Assembly (NCBI RefSeq): GCF_015291725.1
Contig: NZ_CP030038.1
Span: forward strand, 6,313,001-6,377,000
Direction: 5' to 3'
Length of the DNA stretch: 64,000 bases
Source: Bradyrhizobium sp. CCBAU 51765
Lineage (GTDB): Bacteria > Pseudomonadota > Alphaproteobacteria > Rhizobiales > Xanthobacteraceae
Shown here piece after piece: positions 16,173 through 24,003 of the stretch. How positions within the stretch are numbered: the stretch's first letter is position 1; every line of letters starts with the position of its first letter. Under the pieces are notes generated by a model, which made no database searches, was not told the DNA's origin, and was given only the letters and a program-made list of their open reading frames with translations. Position numbers and translations under genes: made by a program.

Positions 16173-16550
16173 ATGTCGACGCGATTTTTGGCCATTTTTG
16201 CCCTGATTCTCGCCTGCGCCGCCGGATCCGCCCGGGCCCAGGACGCGGCGGCGCCGTTTGACGGCGAATTGCAGCGGCTGGCCGAGATCCTCGGCGGGCT
16301 GCACTATCTGCGCGGCATCTGCGGGTCCAACGAGGGCAACAAATGGCGCAACGAGATGCAGGCGCTGATCGATGCCGAAACCCCCTCCGGGGAGCGCCGC
16401 ACCCGCATGATCGCCGGATTCAACCGCGGCTATAACGGCTTTCAGCAGACCTACCGCAGCTGCACGCCGGCCGCGACGGTGGCGATCCGTCGCTACATCG
16501 AGGAAGGTTCGAAGATCTCGCGGGATCTGACCGCGCGCTACGCGAACTAA
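16173..16550 (+). CDS. TIGR02301-family secreted protein
   Basis: 125 residues. Signal peptide MSTRFLAIFALILACAAGSARA with cleavage before 'QDAAAPF'. The mature protein has 'LAEILGGLHYLRGICGSNEGNKWRNEMQALIDAE' and 'RMIAGFNRGYNGFQQTYRSCTPAA', the pattern of the alphaproteobacterial TIGR02301 family of unknown function. Two cysteines may form a disulphide in the periplasm. The start at 16173 is chosen because it begins the signal peptide; the longer frame back to 16068 lies in repeat DNA. Confidence 0.82.
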   Translation: MSTRFLAIFALILACAAGSARAQDAAAPFDGELQRLAEILGGLHYLRGICGSNEGNKWRNEMQALIDAETPSGERRTRMIAGFNRGYNGFQQTYRSCTPAATVAIRRYIEEGSKISRDLTARYAN

Positions 16551-16563
16551 GCTCCTTCCACCT

Positions 16564-16687
16564 GTCATTCCGGGGCGCGCTTAGCACGAGCCCGGAATCC
16601 ATTGTGCGGCAGTCTCTGCGGCCAGATGGATTCTCAGATGCGCAATTGCGCATCGTAGCTCGCGACTTCGTCGCGCCCCGGAATGAC
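16564..16687. repeat. 'GTCATTCCGGGGC' family repeat, copy 2
   Basis: GTCATTCCGGGGCGCGC at the start and GCGCCCCGGAATGAC at the end, with 'GATGGATTCTCAGATGCGCA' inside, matching the copy at 2955-3080. It fills the gap after the TIGR02301 gene. Confidence 0.75.
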
Positions 16688-16847
16688 GGCGGCAGATGCG
16701 GGCGCGGCGCGACGGGAACCCTGTCATCGACTTTGTGCACAGCCGTTAACCGTTCTTAAAGATGTGGCCTAGCGGTCGTTAACGACCGTGCTACACCTCT
16801 CGCACAGCGCATCGCCCTGGATCGCGCCCCAGCCCTGACCGAGTTTC

Positions 16848-17108
16848 ATGAACCAGCCGATTTCCTACGCCCGCGCGCCGCTGCCCGATCACGAGCAGAA
16901 ACAGGCTGCCCTCAGCTATCTCAACGAGGCCTGGGCCGAGGCGCGCCATGACGGCGTCGACGGCGATTGCCTGGCGCAGGCGAGCCTGTTCGCGGCACTG
17001 GCCGAGCTGGTTGGCACCTATGGCGAGGACGCGGTGGCGAAGTTCGTCGAGGGCTTTCCCGGCCGCATTCGCAACGGCGAATTCTCGGTCGGCATCTCCA
17101 GGCAGTAA
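16848..17108 (+). CDS. Conserved small hypothetical protein
   Basis: 86 residues, acidic, soluble, predicted helical: 'DHEQKQAALSYLNEAWAEARHDGVDGDCLAQASLFAALAELV' followed by 'YGEDAVAKFVEGFPGRI'. I do not know a function. It has no close neighbour in operon distance; a GC-rich hairpin (17124-17142, CCCCGCC/GGCGGGG) lies just after its stop without a T tract. Confidence 0.7.
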   Translation: MNQPISYARAPLPDHEQKQAALSYLNEAWAEARHDGVDGDCLAQASLFAALAELVGTYGEDAVAKFVEGFPGRIRNGEFSVGISRQ

Positions 17109-17282
17109 GCCCGTCGAAAATGACCCCGCCACGCGGGCGGGGCCAGTCGACGGATGAATGACTCTGCGAAAGCATCGCGAAGTCTGCCGCCGTTATCGCA
17201 CGGAAGCGATCGGACGCAGACAAGCATTAGTCTCGCGATGGCCGGGAGATGTTCCCGAAGGAGTCGGGAATGCGCTTTTCCT

Positions 17283-17443
17283 ACCCTCCCCTGGAGGGGG
17301 AGGGTCGATCGCGCGCAGCGCGAGCGGGGTGGGGTGATCTCTCCCCACGAGCACTGTTCGACGCGGAGAGACTGTCACCCCACCCCGTCTCACATTTTCG
17401 CTGCGCTCAATGTGAGCCGACCCTCCCCCTCCAGGGGAGGGTA
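17283..17443. repeat. 160-bp inverted-repeat element, copy 2
   Basis: Nearly the same sequence as 10437-10596, including the ACCCTCCCCTGGAGGGGGAG arms and the GATCGCGCGCAGCGCGAGCG core. It fills most of the 346-bp gap between the small hypothetical and the sulfurtransferase gene. Confidence 0.8.
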
Positions 17444-17454
17444 AGAAAGTCCGC

Positions 17455-18324
17455 CTAATCCGTCTCGATCGGCAGCGACGGATCCCTCGCCCACTCGCCC
17501 ATGGAAGCATCGTAGAGCGTCAGCTTGTCGTAGCCGAGCTGCGCCAGCATGAGCAGATCGATTGTCGCCGAGATGCCGCCGCCGCAATACAGGATGACAT
17601 CCTTGTCTCGCGTGACGCCTTGGGCGGCGAATTTCGCTTCTGCGTCCGCGAGCGTCGTCAGGGTCCTGTCGGGATTGACGAGGGTTGCCGCTGATACGTT
17701 GACGCTGCCGGGAACGCGGCCGGGCCGGCCATAGCGGCTCGGTTCGAGGCCGGAATGAAACTGCGGTCCGAGAGCATTGACGATCACGGTCGAGGGATCG
17801 CCGATCCGCGACATCACCGTGGCCTTGTCGACGAAGCAGCCCGCGCGCGGCGTCGCCTTGAATGTCGTCGCCGGATATCCCTTCGGTGCGCCTGTCTCGA
17901 TCGGCCGCCCCTCCTCCTTCCACTTGTCGAAACCGCCGTCGAGCACGAGCGCGTCGACTCCGAGCGAGCGCAGCATCCACCAGAACCGCGTCGACCACAT
18001 CATCGTGCCGATGCTGTAGAGCACGATGGTCTTGGATGCGTCGGCGCCGTGGCGGCCAAAGGCGGCCTCCAACTGGGCGACACCAGGCATCATGAAGAAC
18101 TGTTGCGACGAGGTGTCGGAGAACTCGCCTTGCAGGTCGAGGAAATCGGCGCCGGGAATGTGGCCGGCTGCAAAGGACTTGTCGCCTGGCACCGCGCGAT
18201 AAGGCACGTCGCTGCCGGGTGGGACAGGCTCATTGTAGGTCGTGCAATCGTAGAGGCGGAGGTTGGGATCGGCGAGTATGGCGGCGAGTTGGTGGGTGGT
18301 GATGAGGGGGGATGGCTGGGACAT
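17455..18324 (-). CDS. sseA: Thiosulfate/3-mercaptopyruvate sulfurtransferase, two rhodanese domains
   Basis: 289 residues with tandem rhodanese domains. The N-terminal domain has 'AAGHIPGADFLDL' and an inactive loop 'YSIGTMMWS'. The C-terminal domain carries the catalytic Cys247 in 'YCGGGISAT'. A CG-G-I-S loop resembles mercaptopyruvate sulfurtransferases (CGSGVT) more than thiosulfate enzymes (CRKGVT). It transfers sulfane sulfur to cyanide or thiols. Start 18324 has GGGAGA at good spacing; 18339 is an alternative. Confidence 0.87.
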   Translation of the reverse strand: MSQPSPLITTHQLAAILADPNLRLYDCTTYNEPVPPGSDVPYRAVPGDKSFAAGHIPGADFLDLQGEFSDTSSQQFFMMPGVAQLEAAFGRHGADASKTIVLYSIGTMMWSTRFWWMLRSLGVDALVLDGGFDKWKEEGRPIETGAPKGYPATTFKATPRAGCFVDKATVMSRIGDPSTVIVNALGPQFHSGLEPSRYGRPGRVPGSVNVSAATLVNPDRTLTTLADAEAKFAAQGVTRDKDVILYCGGGISATIDLLMLAQLGYDKLTLYDASMGEWARDPSLPIETD

Positions 18325-18363
18325 GATGTGCTCTCCCAATTTGAGCTCTCGCTTCGTGGCACA

Positions 18364-18541
18364 CTGTCATTGCCCGCGAAAGCGGGCAATCCAGTATTGC
18401 AGAGGCCGCAGCCGTATCGCCCAACTGCCGCCGCGGCGTACTGGATGCCCCGGTCCCGTCTCCGCCAAGGCTACGCCGAGGCCACAAGGGTGCTCGGCCG
18501 CCGAAGCTTTAGCGAAGGCGGCAAGCCGGGGCATGACAGCG
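18364..18541. repeat. Palindromic intergenic repeat ('GCGGGCAATCCAGTA' type)
   Basis: TGTCATTGCCCGCGAAAGCG and GGGCAATCCAGTA on the left, and 'GTACTGGATGCCCCGGTC' with 'GCCGGGGCATGACAGCGG' on the right, are inverted. A shorter relative is at 40209-40316. It lies between the sulfurtransferase and dihydroorotase genes; no gene is seen there. Confidence 0.65.
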
Positions 18542-18563
18542 GAGCAAGAGGCTTGGCCTATTC

Positions 18564-19898
18564 CTACGCCTTCAGTGTCTCCAGAAACCGTACCGGCTCG
18601 CCCTGCGAGGCCATCACGAGCTCGCCGTGCCACATCACGCGGCGGCCGCGGATGAAGGTACCGACGGGCCAGCCGGTGACGCGGACACCGTCATAAGGCG
18701 TCCAGCCTGCCTTGGACGCGACCCATTTGTTGGTGATGGTCTCGCTGCGCTTCAAATCGACGATGGTGAAATCGGCATCGTAACCGGCGGCGATTCGCCC
18801 CTTGCACGCGATGCTGTAGAGGCGTGCGGGACCGGCACTGGTGAGGTCGACGAATCTCGCCAGCGACAGCCGGCCGGCGTTGACGTGATCGAGCATGATC
18901 GGCACCAGCGTCTGCACGCCGGTCATGCCGGAGGGTGAGGCCGGATAGGTCTTCGACTTCTCCTCGAGCGTATGCGGGGCGTGGTCGGAGCCGAGCACGT
19001 CGATGATGCCCTGCTCGATGCCGCGCCAGATACCGGCGCGATGATCGGCCCCGCGCACCGGCGGGTTCATCTGCGCGAGCGTGCCGAGCCGCTCGTAGCA
19101 TTCGGGCGCGACCAGCGTGAGGTGATGCGGCGTCGCTTCGCAGGAGGCGACATCCTTGTGGTCGCGCAGGAACTCGATCTCTTCCTTGGTCGAGATGTGC
19201 AGCACGTGAATCCGCTTGCCCGTCTCGTGCGCGAGCTTGACCAGCCGCTGCGTCGCCATCAGCGCCGCGGTCTCGTCGCGCCAGACCGGATGCGAGCGCG
19301 CATCGCCCTCGATGCGCTGCGGTTTGCGCTCGTTGAGCCGATACTCGTCCTCGGCGTGGAAGGCCGCACGACGGCGGATGACCTGGAAGATGCGGCGCAG
19401 GCTTTCGTCGTCCTCCACCAGCAGTGCACCGGTCGAGGAGCCGATGAACACCTTGACGCCGGCGCAGCCGGGTGCGCACTCGAGCACCGGCAGGTCCTGT
19501 ACGTTCTCGCGGGTGCCGCCGATGAAGAAGGCGAAATCGCAATGCATGCGGTGATGGGCCCGCTTCACCTTGTCGGTGAATTCGGCCTCCGTCACCGTCA
19601 GCGGCGCCGTGTTCGGCATTTCGAACACGGCGGTGACGCCGCCCATCACGGCGCTGCGCGAGCCGGTCTCGAGGTCTTCCTTGTGCTCCAGCCCGGGCTC
19701 GCGGAAATGCACCTGCGTGTCCATCACGCCGGGCAGGATGTGCAGGCCCTTGCAGTCGATCACCTCGGCGGCGCTGCCTTGCGACAGCGGGCCCAGCTCG
19801 GCGATGCGGCCTCCCGTGATGCCGATGTCGCGAACAGCCTCGCCGTCCTGGTTGACCACGGTGCCGCCCTTGAGGATCACATCGAAATGCTGGGTCAT
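18564..19898 (-). CDS. pyrC: Dihydroorotase (amidohydrolase)
   Basis: 444 residues. The metal-dependent amidohydrolase signature is complete: 'PGVMDTQVHFREPGLEHKED', 'FEMPNTAP', Lys in 'GVKVFIGSSTG' for the carbamylated bridge, 'HAEDEYRL', 'HVLHISTKEEI' and 'GSDHAPHTLEEK'. These are class I dihydroorotase motifs; related hydantoinase or allantoinase function is less likely given 'MPNT' and 'GSDHAPH'. It converts carbamoyl aspartate to dihydroorotate in pyrimidine synthesis. No other pyr gene is next to it. It is divergent from ygfZ with a 97-bp gap. Confidence 0.85.
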   Translation of the reverse strand: MTQHFDVILKGGTVVNQDGEAVRDIGITGGRIAELGPLSQGSAAEVIDCKGLHILPGVMDTQVHFREPGLEHKEDLETGSRSAVMGGVTAVFEMPNTAPLTVTEAEFTDKVKRAHHRMHCDFAFFIGGTRENVQDLPVLECAPGCAGVKVFIGSSTGALLVEDDESLRRIFQVIRRRAAFHAEDEYRLNERKPQRIEGDARSHPVWRDETAALMATQRLVKLAHETGKRIHVLHISTKEEIEFLRDHKDVASCEATPHHLTLVAPECYERLGTLAQMNPPVRGADHRAGIWRGIEQGIIDVLGSDHAPHTLEEKSKTYPASPSGMTGVQTLVPIMLDHVNAGRLSLARFVDLTSAGPARLYSIACKGRIAAGYDADFTIVDLKRSETITNKWVASKAGWTPYDGVRVTGWPVGTFIRGRRVMWHGELVMASQGEPVRFLETLKA

Positions 19899-19995
19899 GG
19901 GGCCTCTCTCATCCTCAGGGCGCAGGGCTCGAGGTCTTGTCGTTTATGCGTTGCGGGCTTACGTTCCGGAGCAACATGTCGCAAGAGATTTTCAC

Positions 19996-20877
19996 ATGAA
20001 ATCGGCGTTTCTTCCCGACCGGGGCGTGATCAAGGTCGCGGGTGAGGATGCGCGCAACTTCCTCAATGGCCTGGTTACCACCGACGTGGACAGGCTGAAA
20101 CCTGGCCTTGGGCGATTCGGCGCGCTGCTGACGCCGCAGGGCAAGATCATCGTGGATTTCCTGATCACGGAAGTGCCCGCGGGCCACGGCGGCGGGTTCC
20201 TGATCGACTGCCCGAAAGCGCTGGCAGATAGCCTCGCCACCAAGCTGAAATTCTACAAGCTGCGGGCCAAGGTCACGGTGGACAACCTTTCCGACGATCT
20301 CGGCGTGCTTGCGGCCTGGGACGGCCAGCCCGCCGCCCAGCCGGACCTCGCCTTCGTCGATCCGCGGAATGAGGGGCTCGGCTACCGCATCCTGATCCCG
20401 GAAAATCTCAAGCAGAAGCTGTCCGACCTGATCGGTGCCAAGCTGGTCGATGCGGCCGAATACGAGGCGCACCGCATCGCGCTCGGCGTGCCCCGCGGCG
20501 GGCTCGATTTCATGTACAGCGATGCGTTCCCGCACGAGACCAACATGGACCGTCTCGCCGGCGTCGATTTCGACAAGGGCTGCTATGTCGGCCAGGAGGT
20601 CGTCTCGCGCATGCAGCATCGCGGCACTGCACGCACGCGCAGCGTGAAGGTGCTGCTCGACGGTGCGTCACCCGAGCCGGGCACGACCATTCTTGCCGGC
20701 GACAAGCCGGTCGGCACCATCGGCTCGACCGCCGACGGCAAGGGCATTGCCCTCGTGCGCATCGACCGCGTCGCGGAAGCGCTCGACGCGGGCCAGCCGC
20801 TCACCGCTGGTGGGCTGCCTCTGACGCTCGCTGAACCAGACGTCGTTCGAATTCCAGCCAAGCAGCCCATCGCATGA
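19996..20877 (+). CDS. ygfZ: Folate-binding protein YgfZ (Fe-S cluster repair/assembly)
   Basis: 293 residues. The family signature K-G-C-Y-x-G-Q-E is present in 'DFDKGCYVGQEVVSRM', and 'NFLNGLVTTDVDRL' with 'LLTPQGKIIVDFLI' gives the GcvT-like fold that binds tetrahydrofolate. YgfZ/IBA57 supports maturation of certain Fe-S enzymes. The ATG at 19996 is chosen; upstream frame is antisense to pyrC. Its stop overlaps the tag start by four bases (ATGA). Confidence 0.92.
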   Translation: MKSAFLPDRGVIKVAGEDARNFLNGLVTTDVDRLKPGLGRFGALLTPQGKIIVDFLITEVPAGHGGGFLIDCPKALADSLATKLKFYKLRAKVTVDNLSDDLGVLAAWDGQPAAQPDLAFVDPRNEGLGYRILIPENLKQKLSDLIGAKLVDAAEYEAHRIALGVPRGGLDFMYSDAFPHETNMDRLAGVDFDKGCYVGQEVVSRMQHRGTARTRSVKVLLDGASPEPGTTILAGDKPVGTIGSTADGKGIALVRIDRVAEALDAGQPLTAGGLPLTLAEPDVVRIPAKQPIA

Positions 20878-21500
20878 GCCGTGCCGCCCGCCTGCATCCC
20901 GACGGCCTGAAACGGTGTCCCTGGCCTGGCGAAGATCCGCTTTACGTCGCCTATCACGACACCGAATGGGGTGTACCGGAATATGACGACCGCGCACTGT
21001 ACGAGAAGCTGATGCTCGACGGCTTCCAGGCCGGCCTGTCCTGGATCACGATCCTGCGCAAGCGCGACAATTTCCGCAAAGCCTTCGACGATTTCCAGCC
21101 GGAGAAGATCGCGCGCTACAACGCGAAGAAGGTCCATGCGCTGATGAACGATGCCGGCATCGTGCGCAACAAGGCCAAGATCGACGGCGCGATCCTGAGC
21201 GCGAAATCCTATCTCGACATCATGGAGAAAGGCCCGGGCTTCTCGAAGCTGCTGTGGGACTTCATGGACGGAAGGCCGCAGGTCAACCAGTTCAAGACCA
21301 CCGCGAGCGTGCCCGCCTCGACGCCGCTGTCGGTGCAGATTTCCAAGGAGCTGTCCTCGCGCGGCTTCAAATTCGTCGGCCCGACCATCGTCTATGCCTT
21401 CATGCAGGCGACCGGCATGGTCAACGATCATCTCGTCGACTGCCACTGTCACGCCGCCTGCGGCAAGACGCAGCGCAAGCCGCGCCTCAAGGCCAAATGA
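20874..21500 (+). CDS. tag: DNA-3-methyladenine glycosylase I
   Basis: 208 residues. 'CPWPGEDPLYVAYHDTEWGVPEYDD' and 'LMLDGFQAGLSWITILRKRDNFRKAF' are Tag hallmarks. Zinc ligands are expected from the N-terminal Cys/His and the C-terminal 'DCHCHAACGK'. Excises 3-methyladenine from alkylated DNA. Overlaps ygfZ upstream and the HD gene downstream by four bases each, so the three form a coupled unit. Confidence 0.94.
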   Translation: MSRAARLHPDGLKRCPWPGEDPLYVAYHDTEWGVPEYDDRALYEKLMLDGFQAGLSWITILRKRDNFRKAFDDFQPEKIARYNAKKVHALMNDAGIVRNKAKIDGAILSAKSYLDIMEKGPGFSKLLWDFMDGRPQVNQFKTTASVPASTPLSVQISKELSSRGFKFVGPTIVYAFMQATGMVNDHLVDCHCHAACGKTQRKPRLKAK

Positions 21501-22111
21501 CGGCGAAGAAGACCGCGCGCGATGCGCCGTCCCGCGCCTGGCAGCGCATGCTGTCGGGCCGGCGGCTCGATCTGCTCGATCCCTCCCCGCTCGACATCGA
21601 GATCGCCGACATCGCGCACGGCCTTGCCCGCGTCGCGCGCTGGAATGGGCAGACCATCGGCGCGCATATCTTCTCGGTCGCGCAGCATACGCTGCTGGTG
21701 GAAGCCGTGCTGCGGCACGAGATGCCGCGGGCCGACCAGCGCATGCGGCTCGCAGCCCTGCTGCACGACGCGCCGGAATATGTGATCGGCGACATGATCT
21801 CGCCGTTCAAGGCCGTGCTCGACGGCCATTACAAGGCGGTCGAGAAACGCCTCCTCGGCGCCATCCATATCCGCTTCGGCCTGCCGCCGGTGCTGCCCGA
21901 CGAGATCACGCAAGCCATCAAGGCCGCCGATCGCGGCGCAGCCTATCTGGAGGCGACCGAGCTTGCCGGCTTCAGCGAAAGCGAGGCCAGACGCCTGTTC
22001 GGCAAGGATCCCGGGCTATCCAACAGCGTCCGGCGCGACTACATGACGCCCTGGACGGCGGCACGGGCCGAGAAGCAGTTTCTGGAGCGGTTCAGCGCGG
22101 TGTTTGCGTAG
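21497..22111 (+). CDS. HD-domain phosphohydrolase (YfbR-like)
   Basis: 204 residues. An HD metal site is visible as 'HIFSVAQHTLLVEA...' then 'RLAALLHDAPEYVIGDMISPFK', followed by 'IKAADRGAAYLEATEL', close to the layout of 5'-deoxynucleotidase YfbR. Likely acts on nucleotides, consistent with its coupling to the DNA repair gene tag by a four-base overlap, but the substrate is not fixed. The short frame starting in the ATGA overlap is chosen. Confidence 0.85.
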   Translation: MTAKKTARDAPSRAWQRMLSGRRLDLLDPSPLDIEIADIAHGLARVARWNGQTIGAHIFSVAQHTLLVEAVLRHEMPRADQRMRLAALLHDAPEYVIGDMISPFKAVLDGHYKAVEKRLLGAIHIRFGLPPVLPDEITQAIKAADRGAAYLEATELAGFSESEARRLFGKDPGLSNSVRRDYMTPWTAARAEKQFLERFSAVFA

Positions 22112-22115
22112 CTCT

Positions 22116-22221
22116 CGTAGGATGGGCAAAGGCGCGCTTGCGCCGTGCCTACCAACCTGAGCAACGTGCGCGCAGTTGCGAAATGGTGGGCGCGGCGCGA
22201 TGCGCCTTTGCCCACCCTACG
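22116..22221. repeat. Palindromic repeat, 'GTAGGATGGGCAAAG' family, copy 2
   Basis: CGTAGGATGGGCAAAGGCGC on the left and GCGCCTTTGCCCACCCTACG on the right are nearly perfect inverted arms. Related to 12888-12980. It sits between the HD gene and the phosphatase-like gene. Confidence 0.7.
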
Positions 22222-22256
22222 CGCGCTCGCTATAATCGCCGGCAAAAAGGTCTCCC

Positions 22257-22763
22257 ATGATCCATGTCTGTTCCCTCGCCGCGCTTCCCGAAACTGTCCG
22301 CATCACCGGCGCCAGCCATGTGCTGACGGTGATGGCCAATGTCGAGCAGGTGGCACGTCCGGTGTCGGTGCTGCCGGCCAACCATCTCAAGGTGTCGATG
22401 GATGACATCACCGAGGAGATGGACGGTTTCGTCGCACCATCGGAGGCGCATATCGAGCAGGTGCTGAACTTCGTGCGCGGCTGGGACCGCAGTGCACCGC
22501 TGGTGGTGCATTGCTATGCCGGCATCAGCCGCTCCACCGCCAGCGCGTTTGCAGCGGCATGCGCGCTCAATCCGAATCGCGACGAGATCGAGATCGCGCG
22601 GAAGATCCGCGCGGCCTCGCCGATCGCCTCGCCCAACCGGCGCATCGTCGGCCTCGCCGATCGCGCACTCGGGCGCAACGGCCGCATGCTGCGCGCACTC
22701 GACGAGATGGGCCCGGGCGCGATGATGGTGGAAGGCCGCCCCTTCGTGATCGAGCTCGAATGA
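22257..22763 (+). CDS. Protein tyrosine phosphatase-like protein
   Basis: 168 residues. The Cys-x5-Arg phosphatase loop is present: Cys86 and Arg92 in 'VVHCYAGISRSTA'. A conserved aspartate pair, 'MDDITEEMDG', lies upstream at about residue 49. This belongs to a group of small predicted dual-specificity phosphatases in alphaproteobacteria. The substrate is unknown. A repeat on either side suggests it is transcribed alone. Confidence 0.82.
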   Translation: MIHVCSLAALPETVRITGASHVLTVMANVEQVARPVSVLPANHLKVSMDDITEEMDGFVAPSEAHIEQVLNFVRGWDRSAPLVVHCYAGISRSTASAFAAACALNPNRDEIEIARKIRAASPIASPNRRIVGLADRALGRNGRMLRALDEMGPGAMMVEGRPFVIELE

Positions 22764-22790
22764 GAATTGCGCGCCACAACGCAGGTGAGC

Positions 22791-22910
22791 CCCCTCTCCC
22801 GCTTGCGGGAGAGGGTTGGGGAGAGGGTGTCTCCACGACGGGGCAATCCCCTAGAGGAAAAAACCCTCTCCCGGCGCTACGCGCCGACCTCTCCCGCAAA
22901 CGGGAGAGGT
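22791..22910. repeat. 'CTCTCCCGCTTGCGGGAGAG' family repeat
   Basis: CCCTCTCCCGCTTGCGGGAG, then 'GGGAGAGGGTGTCTCCACG', 'CCCTCTCCCGGCGC' and CCTCTCCCGCAAACGGGAGA. An inverted arrangement of the same parts found at 15999-16113, 47614-47783 and 51482-51627. Confidence 0.7.
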
Positions 22911-22983
22911 TAGACCGAGCCCGCGGAGAAACCGCCGCAACTAGATGGCCTCTCTCTCTCCCGCCATCCGCGATCATCATCGC

Positions 22984-23952
22984 ATGAGCGACACGCAGCT
23001 GACGCCGATCGAGATTGGCCTCACCGCCGCAATCGTTGCGATCGAGAACCACGAGCCGCTGATCCTGACGGCGCCTGGTGCCGACGGGCTTGCCGGCCTG
23101 CCGTTCGGCCCGTTCGACGCGGTGAGCCATCGCACCTTCGAGATCGGCCTGCGCGCCTGGGTCGAGCAGCAGGCGGGCCTGCGGCTCGGCTATGTCGAGC
23201 AGCTCTACACCTTCGGCGATCGCGGCCGCCATGCCGAGGCCGGCGACACCGGCGCGCATATGGTGTCGATCGGCTATCTCGCACTGACGCGCCCTGTGGA
23301 CGGCGAGCTCGCCGCAAACGCGGCGAGCTTCGCGCCATGGTATCGCTTCTTCCCCTGGGAAGACTGGCGCGAGGAGCCGCCAGGGATCATCGCCCGCGAC
23401 ATCATCCCGGCGCTGACGAAATGGGCCGAGGAGGAGACGCCGGAGACGACGCGCGCGCTGCCGCGGAAGGATCGCGTACGGTTCTATTTCGGTCTCGACG
23501 GCGCGCCCTGGGACGAGGAGCGCGTGCTCGACCGCTACGAGCTGCTGTACGAGGCCGGGCTGATCGAGGAGGCGCGCCGCGACGGCCGCCCCGCAGCCTT
23601 GGCGCGCAAGACGCTTCCCCCGCTCGGGACCTCGATGCGGTTCGACCACCGCCGGATTCTCGCCACGGCGATCGCGCGGCTGCGCGCAAAGCTGAAGTAT
23701 CGCCCTGTCGTCTTTGAACTTTTGCCAGCCGAATTCACACTTACCGAACTGCAGCACACGGTGGAAGCGATCTCCGGCCGGCATCTGCACAAGCAGAATT
23801 TCCGTCGCCTGGTCGAAATGGAAGCCCTGGTCGAACCGACTGGCGTCATGTCGACACAGACGGGCGGACGGCCGGCGGCGCTCTATCGCTTCCGCCGCGA
23901 CGTGCTCCAGGAGCGGCCCGCGCCGGGCTTGCGCGTGCGCTCCCGGCGCTAG
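22984..23952 (+). CDS. NrtR/NadQ-like transcriptional regulator (Nudix-like domain plus winged helix)
   Basis: 322 residues. The N-terminal half ('LTAAIVAIENHEPLILT', '...LYTFGDRGRHAE', 'MVSIGYLALTRP') has the fold order of a Nudix-like sensor of the NrtR type but no intact Nudix catalytic box. The C-terminal part ('LRAKLKYRPVVFELLPAEFTLTELQHTVEAISGRHLHKQNFRRLVE') is a winged helix characteristic of these regulators. NrtR/NadQ (COG4111-like) proteins control NAD synthesis genes; the nadABC operon with paired palindromes is 10 kb away. The start at 22984 is chosen over 22945. Confidence 0.78.
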   Translation: MSDTQLTPIEIGLTAAIVAIENHEPLILTAPGADGLAGLPFGPFDAVSHRTFEIGLRAWVEQQAGLRLGYVEQLYTFGDRGRHAEAGDTGAHMVSIGYLALTRPVDGELAANAASFAPWYRFFPWEDWREEPPGIIARDIIPALTKWAEEETPETTRALPRKDRVRFYFGLDGAPWDEERVLDRYELLYEAGLIEEARRDGRPAALARKTLPPLGTSMRFDHRRILATAIARLRAKLKYRPVVFELLPAEFTLTELQHTVEAISGRHLHKQNFRRLVEMEALVEPTGVMSTQTGGRPAALYRFRRDVLQERPAPGLRVRSRR

Positions 23953-24003
23953 ATCCTGATATTTGGGGTGCCGGCCCCTGCCCGCCGGTTGCCTGGAGGC
24001 TTC

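Noticed and set aside
17124..17142. GC-rich hairpin after the small hypothetical gene as a terminator
   Set aside because: There is no T tract after the stem, so a Rho-independent terminator is not supported.
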